This document shows positions 41,143 through 51,558 of a stretch of DNA of 64,000 nucleotides, in pieces; position 1 is the first letter of the stretch, and every line of letters begins with the position of its first letter. Both the position numbers and the translations under genes were made by a program. Origin of the DNA: Opitutaceae bacterium (lineage in GTDB: Bacteria > Verrucomicrobiota > Verrucomicrobiia > Opitutales > Opitutaceae); assembly GCA_030693515.1 (NCBI GenBank), contig JAUYAK010000119.1, positions 1-64,000 of the forward strand, written 5' to 3'. A model generated the notes under the pieces. The model was not told where the DNA came from and searched no databases. It saw only the letters and a list, made by a program, of their open reading frames with translations.

Positions 41143-44100
41143 ATGAGAACTATGAACCTAAGACACCGCGCCGGCTGGCCCACCAGCCTGTTTCTATTCG
41201 TCGTCGTCGCGTATCCGGCCACCGCCCAGTCGGTCGCCCCCGCCCCCACCGAACCAGCCAAAGCAGCGTCCCCTCGCGACAAAGAACTGGCCAAGGCCCT
41301 CGCTCCTTCCGCCAACGCCCCCGCCCCGTCTGCCAACGCCGCGGTCGAGCTATCGCCGTTTGTCGTCAACGACAGCAAGGACAGCGGCTATCAAGCGCTC
41401 TCGACGCTGGCGGGCACCCGACTCGACACTCCGCTCAAGGATCTGGGGGGTGCGATCTCGATCTACACCAAGGATTTCCTCGACGACATCAATGCCACCA
41501 GTTCCAGCGATTTCCTGCTTTACGCGACGGGCATGGATGCGTCGGGGCCGGGCGGCAATTTCAGCGGCGCCAACTCCGACGTCAACGCCACCTTCTCGGA
41601 GGGAAGCTCGTATCGCCGGGACCCGCAGAACGAGGGTGCCCGCTCGCGTGGCCTCGCCGCGCCGACATTTACTCGGAACTTTGTCAAAACCCTCATTCCA
41701 GGAGACAGCTACAGCACCGAGCGTGTGACGGTGCTCCGCGGTCCCAATGCCGCGCTCTTCGGCGTGGCCAGCCCGGCAGGCGTGGTCGACACCACCAGTC
41801 TCCGCGCCGACCTCCGGAAAGATAAGAACAACATTTCGTTTCGTTACGGCAACAACGACAGCACGCGCACCGTGGTCGATTTCAATCGCGTGCTGATCAA
41901 AGACAAACTCGCCGCGCGCATCGCCGGGCTCACAGCAAATGAACAATACAATCAGCGGCCCGCGTTCGAGAAAAAGGACCGTATCTACGGCACCTTGACC
42001 TACAAGCCCTACGAATCCACATCGCTGCGGGTGAATTTCGAGTCCGGGGTGCAAAAAGCCAACCGCCCTTTCCCCGTGATTACCCCCCTCAAGAGTATAC
42101 CGGATGAGTGGTTTACGTCGGGTCGGCCGAGTTTCGACTGGACCTTCTATGACGATCCGGCCCGCAATCCGCTGGCGGCGTCACAAGTGTCCAGCACCAT
42201 ACTCGGCAACAACCTCCTCCAGCGACAAGCCCAGCTGCAGTCCGGTTCAATTTTTTGGAATTCCGCCAACCAACAAACGAGTTCGTTTGCCATCCGACCG
42301 GCTCCCCCGAGCACCAACGTCAGCACGGTCGCCGACGCCATCCTCAACTCGCTTTTTCATCCCCAGCTCAACCGCGACCTTGCGGTCGACGCCCCGGTTT
42401 TTTCCCAAACGAGAAATATCCGGGAGGTTCCCAGCGCCTATTGGACCGGCACGCGTCTCTACCCCGGACAACAGCCCGGGTTTGCGCCGGCCGTCGTCAA
42501 GTTTCAGAGTTTTACGGACTTCAGCGCTTTCGACTGGGCCAATCAGATGATCGACGAGTCGTCCCGGCAGAATGACAACTTCCACTCCTTCAATGTCACG
42601 CTTGAGCAGCGCGCGTGGAAGAACCGTGTGGGCTTCGAACTCTCGCTCGACCAGCAGCGCAAGGACACGCGCACGCGCTCATCCTATTTTGGCGGCGGCA
42701 CCGCCACATCCCACATCCGCATCGACACCAGCGTCGTTGGCCCCACCGGTCTGCCGAACCCCAACCTCGGCCGCCCGTATGTGACGATGACCTTTGGCGG
42801 CAGTTATTACCATATCAGCTCCGACCAGCAAACCGTCCGGGCCAGCGGCTACCTCAAATACGATTTCAAAGACACGGGCAAATCGTGGACCAAGTGGCTG
42901 GGCAGCCACACGCTGAGTGGCGTGGGCGAGCGATTCGAGACGAGAGCGCTCAATTATCAGACCCGTCTCGTGTTTGACGGCCCGCTGGCCGATCGTATCC
43001 AGCCTTCGGTGCTTGGACGCGAACTTACGACCGTCGTTTACATGGGGCCGTCCTTGATCGGCAATAACAACCCGCTGAAGCTTGAGGCGATCAAAGTCCC
43101 GTTGTTGGATGTCGGGCCGCACGGCAACGTGTCGTCCTTCGTCCGTCTCGGCAACGCCACAGATCCGGGCGCGTTTGTGGATAGCCCGCTTGAGATCAAT
43201 CACATCAATGTCAACGGCGGGGCCGTTCGCGAGGTCATCGAATCGCAGGCGTTCACACTTCAAAGCAACTGGCTGCAGCACCACATCGTCACCGTGTTCG
43301 GCTGGCGACGTGACACGGATTACTTCGGCAGACAGTCGACTAATACCGTGGCGGACCCAAATAACGTGGGAAATTTCGGGAAGATTTTTTGGGGTCTAAA
43401 TGATATCGACGCCATCTTTCCCCACACCCCACCACGCCGCATGGCCTCGGAAAGCAAGAGCGCCAGTGTCGTCGCCTACTGGCCGCAAAAGCTGATCAAA
43501 CTCCCCAGAGGCACCGATCTGAGCGTGTTTTATAATCAATCCGAGAATTTCACGCCGATCGGCGGGCGCGTCAGCTATTTCAACGCGCCGATTCCCCCGC
43601 CTAGGGGCAAGACCAAGGAGTATGGCCTCAATTTCTCGGCCTTCAACGAGAAGCTTACGGTGCGCTACAACCAGTTCGAAACTAAGAGTCAGGGCCTGAG
43701 TGGGCAAGGCACGTTGGGCAACCCCGTCGGCAACTACTGGGCTACAATCGCCCAACGCTGGTTAGTGGAGGCCAATACCAACCCACATCTCCAAGCGATG
43801 CGCAACGCCGACATCGCTTTGATCCAGAAACTTGTCCCCGCCCAGGATTTCATGACGATTTACAACGTCCAGGTAAATGGGACGGCGCCGAACCTGACGG
43901 CCAGCGTAGCGGGACTTGCGGGTTCGAACGATACGACGGATTTCGTCGCCAAGGGCCACGAGCTCGACCTCATTTTCAACCCGACTTCACATTGGCGAGT
44001 TTTGTTCAATGTCGCCCACCAAGAGACGGTGAAGAGCAATATCGCGCCCAATGCGCAGTTGCTCTACGCCATGGACCTAAAGGTCATCGAGCAATTGGGC

Positions 44101-44643
44101 GGTCGCTCGCTCGGCCCGTATCCGGTTGGCTGGCAGATCGGCGATCCGCTGCCCGCCGGCTGGAGCACGCTCGGATCGGATTTCGACGGGCGCATCAGAG
44201 TGCCCTATGCCGTCGACCGCGCCACGGAGGGAGACCCCAGCGCCGAGCAGCGCAATTGGCGCGCCAATATGGCTGCCAACTATAAGTTCGGTCGCGACTC
44301 GTTCCTCGGTGAAAAAATGAACGGCTGGGCCATCGGCGGCGGGGTGCGCTGGCAGAGCAAGATGAACATTGCCTATCCGTCGGCCCGCAGCACCACCGGC
44401 GTAATCACCTTCGACCGCGCTCACCCCTGGACGGCGCCGGCCGAAACCAACGTGGATGCGAATATGAGCTACTCCCGCAAGATCTGGAAGAACCGGATCG
44501 ACTGGAAGGTGCAGCTCAATGTGTCGAACCTCTGGCAGGAGCGGAAGCTGATCACGGTCGCCGTGCAGCCCTGGGGTGAAGTTGCCTCAGCGCGCGTTGC
44601 TCCCGAGCGCCGCTGGTATTTGAACAACAGCTTCAGCTTCTAA
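41143..44643 (+). CDS. TonB-dependent outer membrane receptor
   Basis: An 1166-residue outer-membrane transporter. It has a Sec signal (LFLFVVVAYPATAQS), an alanine/proline-rich linker, a TonB-box region VELSPFVVNDSKDSGYQALS and a plug domain with ERVTVLRGPNAALFGVASPA. A long beta-barrel follows and ends in the aromatic C-terminus YLNNSFSF. There is no carboxypeptidase-like N-terminal domain. The ELSPF opening is common in Opitutaceae receptors. ATG 41143 is chosen for its signal peptide; the frame is open back to 40954. It is divergent from the LacI-controlled catabolic operon, so a glycan or oligosaccharide ligand is likely but unproven. Confidence 0.9.
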   Translation: MRTMNLRHRAGWPTSLFLFVVVAYPATAQSVAPAPTEPAKAASPRDKELAKALAPSANAPAPSANAAVELSPFVVNDSKDSGYQALSTLAGTRLDTPLKDLGGAISIYTKDFLDDINATSSSDFLLYATGMDASGPGGNFSGANSDVNATFSEGSSYRRDPQNEGARSRGLAAPTFTRNFVKTLIPGDSYSTERVTVLRGPNAALFGVASPAGVVDTTSLRADLRKDKNNISFRYGNNDSTRTVVDFNRVLIKDKLAARIAGLTANEQYNQRPAFEKKDRIYGTLTYKPYESTSLRVNFESGVQKANRPFPVITPLKSIPDEWFTSGRPSFDWTFYDDPARNPLAASQVSSTILGNNLLQRQAQLQSGSIFWNSANQQTSSFAIRPAPPSTNVSTVADAILNSLFHPQLNRDLAVDAPVFSQTRNIREVPSAYWTGTRLYPGQQPGFAPAVVKFQSFTDFSAFDWANQMIDESSRQNDNFHSFNVTLEQRAWKNRVGFELSLDQQRKDTRTRSSYFGGGTATSHIRIDTSVVGPTGLPNPNLGRPYVTMTFGGSYYHISSDQQTVRASGYLKYDFKDTGKSWTKWLGSHTLSGVGERFETRALNYQTRLVFDGPLADRIQPSVLGRELTTVVYMGPSLIGNNNPLKLEAIKVPLLDVGPHGNVSSFVRLGNATDPGAFVDSPLEINHINVNGGAVREVIESQAFTLQSNWLQHHIVTVFGWRRDTDYFGRQSTNTVADPNNVGNFGKIFWGLNDIDAIFPHTPPRRMASESKSASVVAYWPQKLIKLPRGTDLSVFYNQSENFTPIGGRVSYFNAPIPPPRGKTKEYGLNFSAFNEKLTVRYNQFETKSQGLSGQGTLGNPVGNYWATIAQRWLVEANTNPHLQAMRNADIALIQKLVPAQDFMTIYNVQVNGTAPNLTASVAGLAGSNDTTDFVAKGHELDLIFNPTSHWRVLFNVAHQETVKSNIAPNAQLLYAMDLKVIEQLGGRSLGPYPVGWQIGDPLPAGWSTLGSDFDGRIRVPYAVDRATEGDPSAEQRNWRANMAANYKFGRDSFLGEKMNGWAIGGGVRWQSKMNIAYPSARSTTGVITFDRAHPWTAPAETNVDANMSYSRKIWKNRIDWKVQLNVSNLWQERKLITVAVQPWGEVASARVAPERRWYLNNSFSF

Positions 44644-44681
44644 CGAAAGGTTGAAACGTGTTTCGAGGCGTCCTGCGCCTT

Positions 44682-44715
44682 CCTTCCCTTGGTCAAGCAC
44701 CGAGCGGAGGGAAGG
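44682..44715. terminator. Hairpin downstream of the TonB-receptor gene
   Basis: CCTTCCCT (44682-44689) pairs with AGGGAAGG (44708-44715) across an 18-nt loop, 38 bp after the stop. No T tract follows, so it is at best a weak terminator. A GCCTGC-TT-GCAGGC palindrome of the intergenic repeat class is at 44830-44843 in the same 250-bp gap. Confidence 0.35.
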
Positions 44716-44894
44716 CGGCGGTGCCTACTGGCTGCACAAGACCAACCGCATCCTTGGCCTCGTTCCCTTCTCCCCCGATTTCCCACTTATACCAACGTTA
44801 CATGAGATTTTGACCATTCATTGTAGTCAGCCTGCTTGCAGGCGCTCTGAGCGTCCGTGGCGCCCTGACGCCCCGCACGCATAGCAAGATACGC

Positions 44895-47800
44895 ATGACC
44901 GAACCCATCGCCAGTTCACCTCACGGCCATCTTTTCGCCGTCGCCACGACAATTTCGCCTTGGTCGAAAGCGGTGCTTTTGGCGACTGCGCTATCGCTCT
45001 CCTGCGCTGGGACTGCCCAAGCCACAGTGCCGAAGCTGCTTTATCTGAATGGGAGCAGTTGGCGCAACATGACTCCCCAAAATGTCGCCAACAACACTTC
45101 GGTCCTGCGGAACACCGTAACAAAATTTCCCTTCGACGGGATCGTGATTTATTCCGTGGCAGGGAGCGGAATATTCGATCCCGTCAGGGTTGCGGTTCCC
45201 CGAACCGCCGCTCCGACCGGAGCGGATTACGCGGCGGTCTGCGCGACCGAGTTCGCCCCGCTCAGCTCCGCCACGTTTGCGGGCACCGACCTGCAGCACA
45301 ACTTGGCTGGCATCAACACCTACGCCCCGGTGGGTGGTGATCCTTTTGTAGGCGACCCGGTGATTTGGACGACGACCTTGAGTCGGATGTCCACGTTTGC
45401 GTCCAGGATCGATGCCCAGGGATTCAAGGGATTTTGGATCGACATCGAAGACTATGCGGCGGGGACCCAACTCTTTGTTTGGCCTCGGCTCAGCCAGCCG
45501 ACCTACACCGCCAGTTATCCCAACACCGTCGTGGCGACCGCGCGCCGACGCGGCCGGGAAATCATGGCGGCAATCCGGGCGGGGTTCCCCAATGAGGGAG
45601 CGGACAAAGTCGTCATGACCACGTCCGGCCTGCATCGTTATATTAACGGAAATTACTACGCCGACCCGGCCAACAACAACAGCCCGCGGAAGGTCACGCC
45701 AGCGGAGAATCAAGCGGCGCAGCAGAAAGTGACCTTGGGAAATGCGACGACCGACGATCAATTGAGAATCACCGCGTTCAAACGGCAGATGAACGCGGCG
45801 CTCCAGGCGGCCTTTTTCGTCGGGTTGGTCGAGGGTCGAGGGCCCGTCAAGGTCGTGGACGGCATGGAGGGCTATTCGCAAAAATCCTGGGCCGATTTCG
45901 ACCCCTACTATTACCAACGCACCAAATATTCGTGGCCGTTGACGAACAGCCTGACCGGCACGAGCAATCCGGACTGGCCGCTGAACATCATTCCCAGCGA
46001 CATGGTGCCGACTTGGCCGGAAAACGTAAGCATTGGCAATGCGACCAACGATCTGTCCGACACGTTGCGGGCCCGTGATCCCGTTTCGGTGGTTCAGGCT
46101 CAGATCACCTACGGTATGAGGAGAGCAGATGACTACGCGTGGTATTACAGCGAAGGCAACTACCCTCCTGCTGCGGCCGGCTTCGACCTGACCCTCCCGC
46201 CCAATTTTGCGGACGGACGGATAAATCCCGACCCCTTGGCGCCGAGTGCCGCCTTGATCGCCGCGATTCGCGACGGACGTGCGACCGCCCTCGCTGGCAT
46301 CACCAGTAGAAATCCCGGCCAAGTTTGGTTAGGCGCCAATTTTGAGTCCCCCAACACGGCCGCAGACTTGGCGGAGTTTTTGCCGGCACCGACCACAGGG
46401 ACTTGGGTCACTCAAGCGACGACCCGCCTTGGTGCAGCGACCACGGCGATCAGGTGCGATACGACCGGAGTGGCGGTAGTTGCGGCCAGCTCCACCCCGA
46501 ACGGCAGGCTCACTTGGACGGACTATGAAGTGACCGCGTGGGTGCGGGCGGACAACACGCTCGGTGACCGGGGTATTTTGGGCAGATACAAGGACGCCAA
46601 TAACTATTTTCAACTGGTGCTCCTGAACGGCACCGAGTGGGCCCTGTATAAGAGAATCGGTGGCACGGTGACGCTCTTGCATGCGCAGCCCTACCCTTGG
46701 ATTGCTGGCGTGTGGTATAATCTAAAGCTCAGCTTCAACGGGCGTGATATTTCCGTTTCGATTTCGACTGACGGAGTCAACTTCACACCTCCGGTCATCA
46801 AGCGCGACCACGCGCTGACCTCGGGAACAGTGGCGCTGAAGACCAGCAACTCCACCGCCAGTTTCGACGACGTAGTGGTCCGCGTCGCCGCGGAACCGGC
46901 CTTGTCGGACCCCTCCGCTCAAGCACCGGTTTTCGCCAGTCAACCGGTATCACAATCCATCGGCACCGGCAGCACCGTGGTCTTCAACGCCGTCGCCACC
47001 GGTGCCGCGAGTTATCGGTGGCAGCGCGACGGCGTCGATCTCGCCAACGCCACCTCCGCCTATCTCGTCATCAAGGGCGCCACCGCCGCCCACGCCGGCA
47101 CCTACACCGTGGTCGTCGCCAATTCCTCCGGCTCGACCACCAGCGCCGCCGCCACGCTCACGGTGAGCAACGTCGCCCCTGCCGATCTCGGTCGCCTCAT
47201 CAATCTCTCGATCCTCACCAACGCTGGCGCGGGCGCGAAAGTTCTCACGGTCGGCGCGGTTGCAGGCCCGCCGGAATTGTCAGACGGGCTCCCGCTCGTA
47301 GTCCGTGCGGTCGGCCCGACGCTCAATTCCGCCTTCGGCCTCGCCGCCGTTCTGCGTGATCCCGTCATGACAGTTAACGCCGTCGGCGTCACCGCGCCGA
47401 TTGTCATCAACGACAACTGGGGTGGCGGCGCCACCATGCGCGACGCCTTCAAGGCGGTCGGGGCCTTTGAGCTGCCCACCGCGAGCCTCGACAGTGCCGC
47501 GTTACTCAACGCCACCGCCGGCGGCTACACGGTCCAAATCGCCGGCAAGGGCGGCGATACCGGGCTCGTCATCGCCGAAATTTACGATGGCAGCATAGCG
47601 CGCTCTGTCGCCAGTCCGCGCCTCGTCAACCTCTCGACCCTGGCCCAAATTGAGCCCGGCGCGAGCCTCACCGCCGGCTTTGTTCTCCAGGGCGCGACCG
47701 GCCGCACCGTGCTCGTGCGCGGCGTCGGCCCGTCGCTCGGCCGCAGCTTCGGAATCGCCGGGGCGATGACCGATCCCACGCTCGAACTTTTCCGCAACGC

Positions 47801-48014
47801 CACCGGCGCGAAGATCGCGGAGAACAACGATTGGGGCGGGGATGGGCGGCTCGCCGACATCACGGCGTCCGTCGGCGCCTTCGCGCTGGCCGGCGCCGAT
47901 TCCAAGGACGCCGTCCTCCTCGTCACCCTCTCTCCCGGTGCCTACAGCGCCCGCGTGAACGGCAATGGCGCGAGCGTCGGCACGGCCATCGTCGAAATCT
48001 ACGAGGTGCCGTAG
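44895..48014 (+). CDS. Large secreted protein: putative hydrolase-like N-terminus, LamG-like, Ig-like and C-terminal tandem module
   Basis: 1039 residues. A Sec signal ends near SLSCAGTAQA. Residues about 45-470 resemble a TIM-barrel glycoside-hydrolase-like domain (GFKGFWIDIEDY, VKVVDGMEGYSQKSWADFDP), but no family is assigned and catalysis is unproven. About 480-665 is a concanavalin/LamG-like domain (GRLTWTDYEVTAWVRADNTL, FDDVVVRVA). About 676-755 is an Ig-like domain ending AGTYTVVVANSSGSTTSAAA. About 765-905 and 907-1039 are two copies of one module (RLINLS/RLVNLS, VVRAVGPTL/LVRGVGPSL, NDNWGG/NNDWGG, IAEIYD/IVEIYE). It sits between two TonB receptors, as surface glycan-processing proteins do. 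Confidence 0.8.
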   Translation: MTEPIASSPHGHLFAVATTISPWSKAVLLATALSLSCAGTAQATVPKLLYLNGSSWRNMTPQNVANNTSVLRNTVTKFPFDGIVIYSVAGSGIFDPVRVAVPRTAAPTGADYAAVCATEFAPLSSATFAGTDLQHNLAGINTYAPVGGDPFVGDPVIWTTTLSRMSTFASRIDAQGFKGFWIDIEDYAAGTQLFVWPRLSQPTYTASYPNTVVATARRRGREIMAAIRAGFPNEGADKVVMTTSGLHRYINGNYYADPANNNSPRKVTPAENQAAQQKVTLGNATTDDQLRITAFKRQMNAALQAAFFVGLVEGRGPVKVVDGMEGYSQKSWADFDPYYYQRTKYSWPLTNSLTGTSNPDWPLNIIPSDMVPTWPENVSIGNATNDLSDTLRARDPVSVVQAQITYGMRRADDYAWYYSEGNYPPAAAGFDLTLPPNFADGRINPDPLAPSAALIAAIRDGRATALAGITSRNPGQVWLGANFESPNTAADLAEFLPAPTTGTWVTQATTRLGAATTAIRCDTTGVAVVAASSTPNGRLTWTDYEVTAWVRADNTLGDRGILGRYKDANNYFQLVLLNGTEWALYKRIGGTVTLLHAQPYPWIAGVWYNLKLSFNGRDISVSISTDGVNFTPPVIKRDHALTSGTVALKTSNSTASFDDVVVRVAAEPALSDPSAQAPVFASQPVSQSIGTGSTVVFNAVATGAASYRWQRDGVDLANATSAYLVIKGATAAHAGTYTVVVANSSGSTTSAAATLTVSNVAPADLGRLINLSILTNAGAGAKVLTVGAVAGPPELSDGLPLVVRAVGPTLNSAFGLAAVLRDPVMTVNAVGVTAPIVINDNWGGGATMRDAFKAVGAFELPTASLDSAALLNATAGGYTVQIAGKGGDTGLVIAEIYDGSIARSVASPRLVNLSTLAQIEPGASLTAGFVLQGATGRTVLVRGVGPSLGRSFGIAGAMTDPTLELFRNATGAKIAENNDWGGDGRLADITASVGAFALAGADSKDAVLLVTLSPGAYSARVNGNGASVGTAIVEIYEVP

Positions 48015-48229
48015 CGGCGCACGCCCTCCATCGAAAAACATTTTGATATCGCACCTATCGGCGTCGAACCAACCACCCCTCCCGCTCAAGTCCGCGCAAC
48101 GCGTCCGCCACGAATTCGAATCACGTGCCTAAACCACTTCCCTCCGCTTGTTCCTGCCTCCTGAAAATCCTCACTCCGCGAGCCGACCCGCATCTCTGTT
48201 TTTCCTCTGTTAGCTGACCTGACTAAACC

Positions 48230-51200
48230 ATGAAAACTCACCCATTCCATTCGTTCTTCCGGCGCAGCCTCGCTGCCGTCGGCGTCCTTTTGTTGGCCGC
48301 CGTGCTCGGCGCCCAGACTCCGGCGACCGGCACCATCGAGGGCCGCGTCCTCGATGTCCGTCGTGGCGAGTATCTCGAAAAAGCCCGTCTAACCTTGGAC
48401 GGTTCGACGCAGGAAGCCTTCACCGACGCCATCGGCCAGTATCGTTTCGTCAATGTGCCTGCTGGCGCCGCGACGATCCGGGTTTTCTACACCGGCGTCG
48501 GCTCTCACCGCGAGACGGTCACCGTTGCTCCCGGCCAGATCGCGGAGCGCGATATCACGGTTTCCAATCTGACTGCGCCCAAGGGTCCGTCCATCGCGGA
48601 TGGCACCGTGAAGCTCGACTCCTTCGTCGTCTCCTCCTCAAAGGAAATGGACGGCGCCGCCATCGCGATTAACGAGCAGCGTTTTGCCCGCAATATCGTG
48701 AACGTCGTCTCCGCCGATGAGTTCGGCACCATCGCCGACGGCAGCCCGGGCGAGCTCTTGAAATTTCTTCCCGGTATGACGATCAGCTATACCGGTGGCG
48801 ACGCCCGCTCGATCTCCATGAATGGCGTCCCGCCGGACAATGTCCCGGTATCGATGGGCGGCTTCGATCTGGCCAACTCTGGCAACCCCACCGGTCGCGA
48901 AACCCAGCTCACGCACGTTTCCAGCAGCAGCATCGCCCGGGTCGAAGTCAGCCATTCACCCACGGCTGAGTCGCCGGGCGCCGCGCTGGCGGGAACCGTG
49001 AATTTCGTGCCGCGCAGTTCCTTTGAGCGCAACAAGCCGCTCTACACCTACAGCTTCTTCTTCAACATGCGGGACTCCGAGCGCTCCTTCCTGCGCAAGT
49101 CCCCCGGACCGGCGTGGGAACCCACCTACAAGATTCACCCCAGTTTCGACCTGTCGGCCATCGTGCCCGTGAACAAAAACTTCGGCTTTACCTTCTCCGC
49201 CGGATACTCGAAGCAGCATGTCGTGCAGGCCTTCGCGCAAAATACCCGGCGCGGAGGAAATGCGCCCACGACCGGACTCACGGCGGGCAACGCCGCGCAA
49301 TTCCCCGACACCACGTTCGACAGCCCCTATCTCACCGCCTTCAACCTGCGCGACGGCGGCAAATGGATGGAGCGCTATAATTTCGTCGCCACGGTCGACT
49401 ACCGGTTCACGCGCCACGACCGCCTCTCGTTCGGCATGAGCTACGGCCATTTCAACGAGCATTTTTCGAATCATAACATTAACTTCGCCATCAACCGCGT
49501 CGAACCCGGCGGCTGGACTCGCACCAGCACGACGGGCGCGACCAGCACGCCCACCGTCAACGCCGGCCAGCTCGATATTACCGGCGGTGCGCGTTACAGC
49601 CCGAGCCACACACTCTCTCCCACGCTCGTCTGGCGGCACAACGGACCGCTGTGGAAGATGGAAACCGGCCTGAGCCACTCGAACTCGTCTCAGGTCAATC
49701 AAGACGTCGATAAGGGCGCCTTCAGCGGCGTCACCGCGCGCCGCACCAATGTCACGGTGAGTTTTTCTGACATCTTCTATCTCCGGCCCGGCCGTATCAC
49801 GGTGACCGACCCGGCCGGCAACACGGTCGATCCTTACAAACTCGAGAACTACTCGCTCGTAAACGCCACCAGCCTGCGCAACCGCAACAGCGACACGCGG
49901 CGCCAAGCTTACGCCAATGTGCGCCGCGATCTGGTGGTGCGCGACATTCCCGTCTCGCTCAAGACGGGCGTTGATGTCCGAACCACCCGCAAAGACGTTC
50001 GCGGCCTCGGGACGGAGAACTACAATTATGTCGGCGCCGACGGCGTCGGCAGCAGCACGCCGGTCTCCGCCGCCGGCGTGACCAACGACGACAGCGCCGC
50101 CCGCGTGATCGACGAAAGTTTTTCCACCCGCGTGCCCGGCTACGGCTTTCCGCCCATTCAGTGGATTCAGAGTGAGGAGTATCTGGCGTTGTTCCGATCA
50201 AATCCCGCCTATTTCACGCGAAGCGCGACGGGCGACTACACCCAGCGGGTCAATAATTCCAAGCGCGCGGAGGAAACCATCTCGTCCGCTTACTTCCGCG
50301 CCGACGTGGGACTTTTCAGCAACCGCCTGAAACTCGTCGGCGGCCTCCGCGCCGAGCAGACGAACATCGAGGCCGAGGGGCCGCTGACCGACCCGACGCG
50401 CAACTTTCAGCGCGACGCCAGCGGCAAGGTGATCTTTGGACCCACCGGCATTCCGCTCCCTGTGACCACCGACTCGCTCGCCGCGCTCCAGCGGACGCTC
50501 GTCGACCGCGGCTACCATGCGAAGAAGGAATACCTCCGGCTGTTCCCGAATCTCAACGCCAGCTACAACATTTCCGAGAACCTGATCGCGCGGGCGGCGT
50601 ATTATCAGTCGGTGGGCCGGCCCAATTTCAATCAGTTCGCCGGTGGCATTTCGCTCCCCAACACCGAACTCCCCCCGAGCCCCGGCAACCGCTTGGTCGT
50701 GAGCAACGCCTCGATCAAGTCCTGGCAGGCCGAAACGTTCCGAGTGCGCCTGGAGTATTATTTCCTGAAGATTGGGCAGATTTCCTTCGGCGCCTTTCAA
50801 CGCGACATCAAGGACTTCTTCGGCACCGTCCAGACGCTCGTCACGCCGGAATTCCTCGAGGCCTACGGGCTCGATGAGAGCACCTACGGCGCCTACGATG
50901 TGCAGACGCAATTCAACCTCCCCGGCACCGTGCGGATGAGGGGCTTCGAGTTCGACTACAAACAGGCGCTCACCTTCCTGCCGAACTGGGCTCGCGGCGT
51001 GCAGGTCTTCGCCAACGTCAGCTCCCAGCGCGCGACGGGGACGGATACTTTTCCCAATATGACGCCTTTCACCGCCAACTACGGTATCAGCCTGACCCGG
51101 CCGAAGTGGAATCTCCGCATCAATGAAAACTATCGGGGTCTACAGCGGACCACTCCCATCGCCGGCCGCAGCATCGAACCCGGATCCTACAACTACCGTC

Positions 51201-51397
51201 CGAAGCAACTGTTGATCGATGTGAGTGGCGAGTATTACTTCAAGCGGTCGCTCGGTGTTTTCTTTGCGATCCGGAATTTGAACAACGCCTTCGACGACCG
51301 CAAAGCCTACGGCCCGAGCACGCCGAAATGGGGGAATTTCGTGCAGCGCCAGGATTACGCTGCGCTGTGGACCGCCGGCATCAAAGGCTCGTTTTGA
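48230..51397 (+). CDS. TonB-dependent receptor with carboxypeptidase-like N-terminal domain
   Basis: A 1055-residue receptor. A Sec signal (AAVGVLLLAAVLGAQTPA) is followed by a carboxypeptidase-regulatory-like domain: GTIEGRVLDVRRGEYLEKAR, then AFTDAIGQYRFVNVPAGAAT. The plug has LDSFVVSSSKEMDGAAIAIN, LLKFLPGMTISYTGGDARSI and RVEVSHSPTAESPGAALAGT. The barrel ends AALWTAGIKGSF with a terminal phenylalanine. This type resembles the carbohydrate receptors of Xanthomonas and Caulobacter. It precedes the flavin oxidoreductase/hydrolase operon by 160 bp and probably feeds it. Confidence 0.92.
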   Translation: MKTHPFHSFFRRSLAAVGVLLLAAVLGAQTPATGTIEGRVLDVRRGEYLEKARLTLDGSTQEAFTDAIGQYRFVNVPAGAATIRVFYTGVGSHRETVTVAPGQIAERDITVSNLTAPKGPSIADGTVKLDSFVVSSSKEMDGAAIAINEQRFARNIVNVVSADEFGTIADGSPGELLKFLPGMTISYTGGDARSISMNGVPPDNVPVSMGGFDLANSGNPTGRETQLTHVSSSSIARVEVSHSPTAESPGAALAGTVNFVPRSSFERNKPLYTYSFFFNMRDSERSFLRKSPGPAWEPTYKIHPSFDLSAIVPVNKNFGFTFSAGYSKQHVVQAFAQNTRRGGNAPTTGLTAGNAAQFPDTTFDSPYLTAFNLRDGGKWMERYNFVATVDYRFTRHDRLSFGMSYGHFNEHFSNHNINFAINRVEPGGWTRTSTTGATSTPTVNAGQLDITGGARYSPSHTLSPTLVWRHNGPLWKMETGLSHSNSSQVNQDVDKGAFSGVTARRTNVTVSFSDIFYLRPGRITVTDPAGNTVDPYKLENYSLVNATSLRNRNSDTRRQAYANVRRDLVVRDIPVSLKTGVDVRTTRKDVRGLGTENYNYVGADGVGSSTPVSAAGVTNDDSAARVIDESFSTRVPGYGFPPIQWIQSEEYLALFRSNPAYFTRSATGDYTQRVNNSKRAEETISSAYFRADVGLFSNRLKLVGGLRAEQTNIEAEGPLTDPTRNFQRDASGKVIFGPTGIPLPVTTDSLAALQRTLVDRGYHAKKEYLRLFPNLNASYNISENLIARAAYYQSVGRPNFNQFAGGISLPNTELPPSPGNRLVVSNASIKSWQAETFRVRLEYYFLKIGQISFGAFQRDIKDFFGTVQTLVTPEFLEAYGLDESTYGAYDVQTQFNLPGTVRMRGFEFDYKQALTFLPNWARGVQVFANVSSQRATGTDTFPNMTPFTANYGISLTRPKWNLRINENYRGLQRTTPIAGRSIEPGSYNYRPKQLLIDVSGEYYFKRSLGVFFAIRNLNNAFDDRKAYGPSTPKWGNFVQRQDYAALWTAGIKGSF

Positions 51398-51558
51398 ACA
51401 CTTAATCCGTGACCACGCAGCTTTTCTTCAGGCAAAGCGTGGCCGGCAGGAGTGGAGCGCGTCGCTGGGGTTTCCCGTCGACGAGCCCACTCCGTCCGCG
51501 CCGGTAGCGTGGTTACGGAAAATCTCGGAATCAACTCCCGCCGCCAGCCAATATCCCC

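Noticed and set aside
44991-46322. Minus-strand open frame opposite the large secreted protein
   Set aside because: No family motif. The plus-strand frame is much longer, has a signal peptide and recognisable domains.
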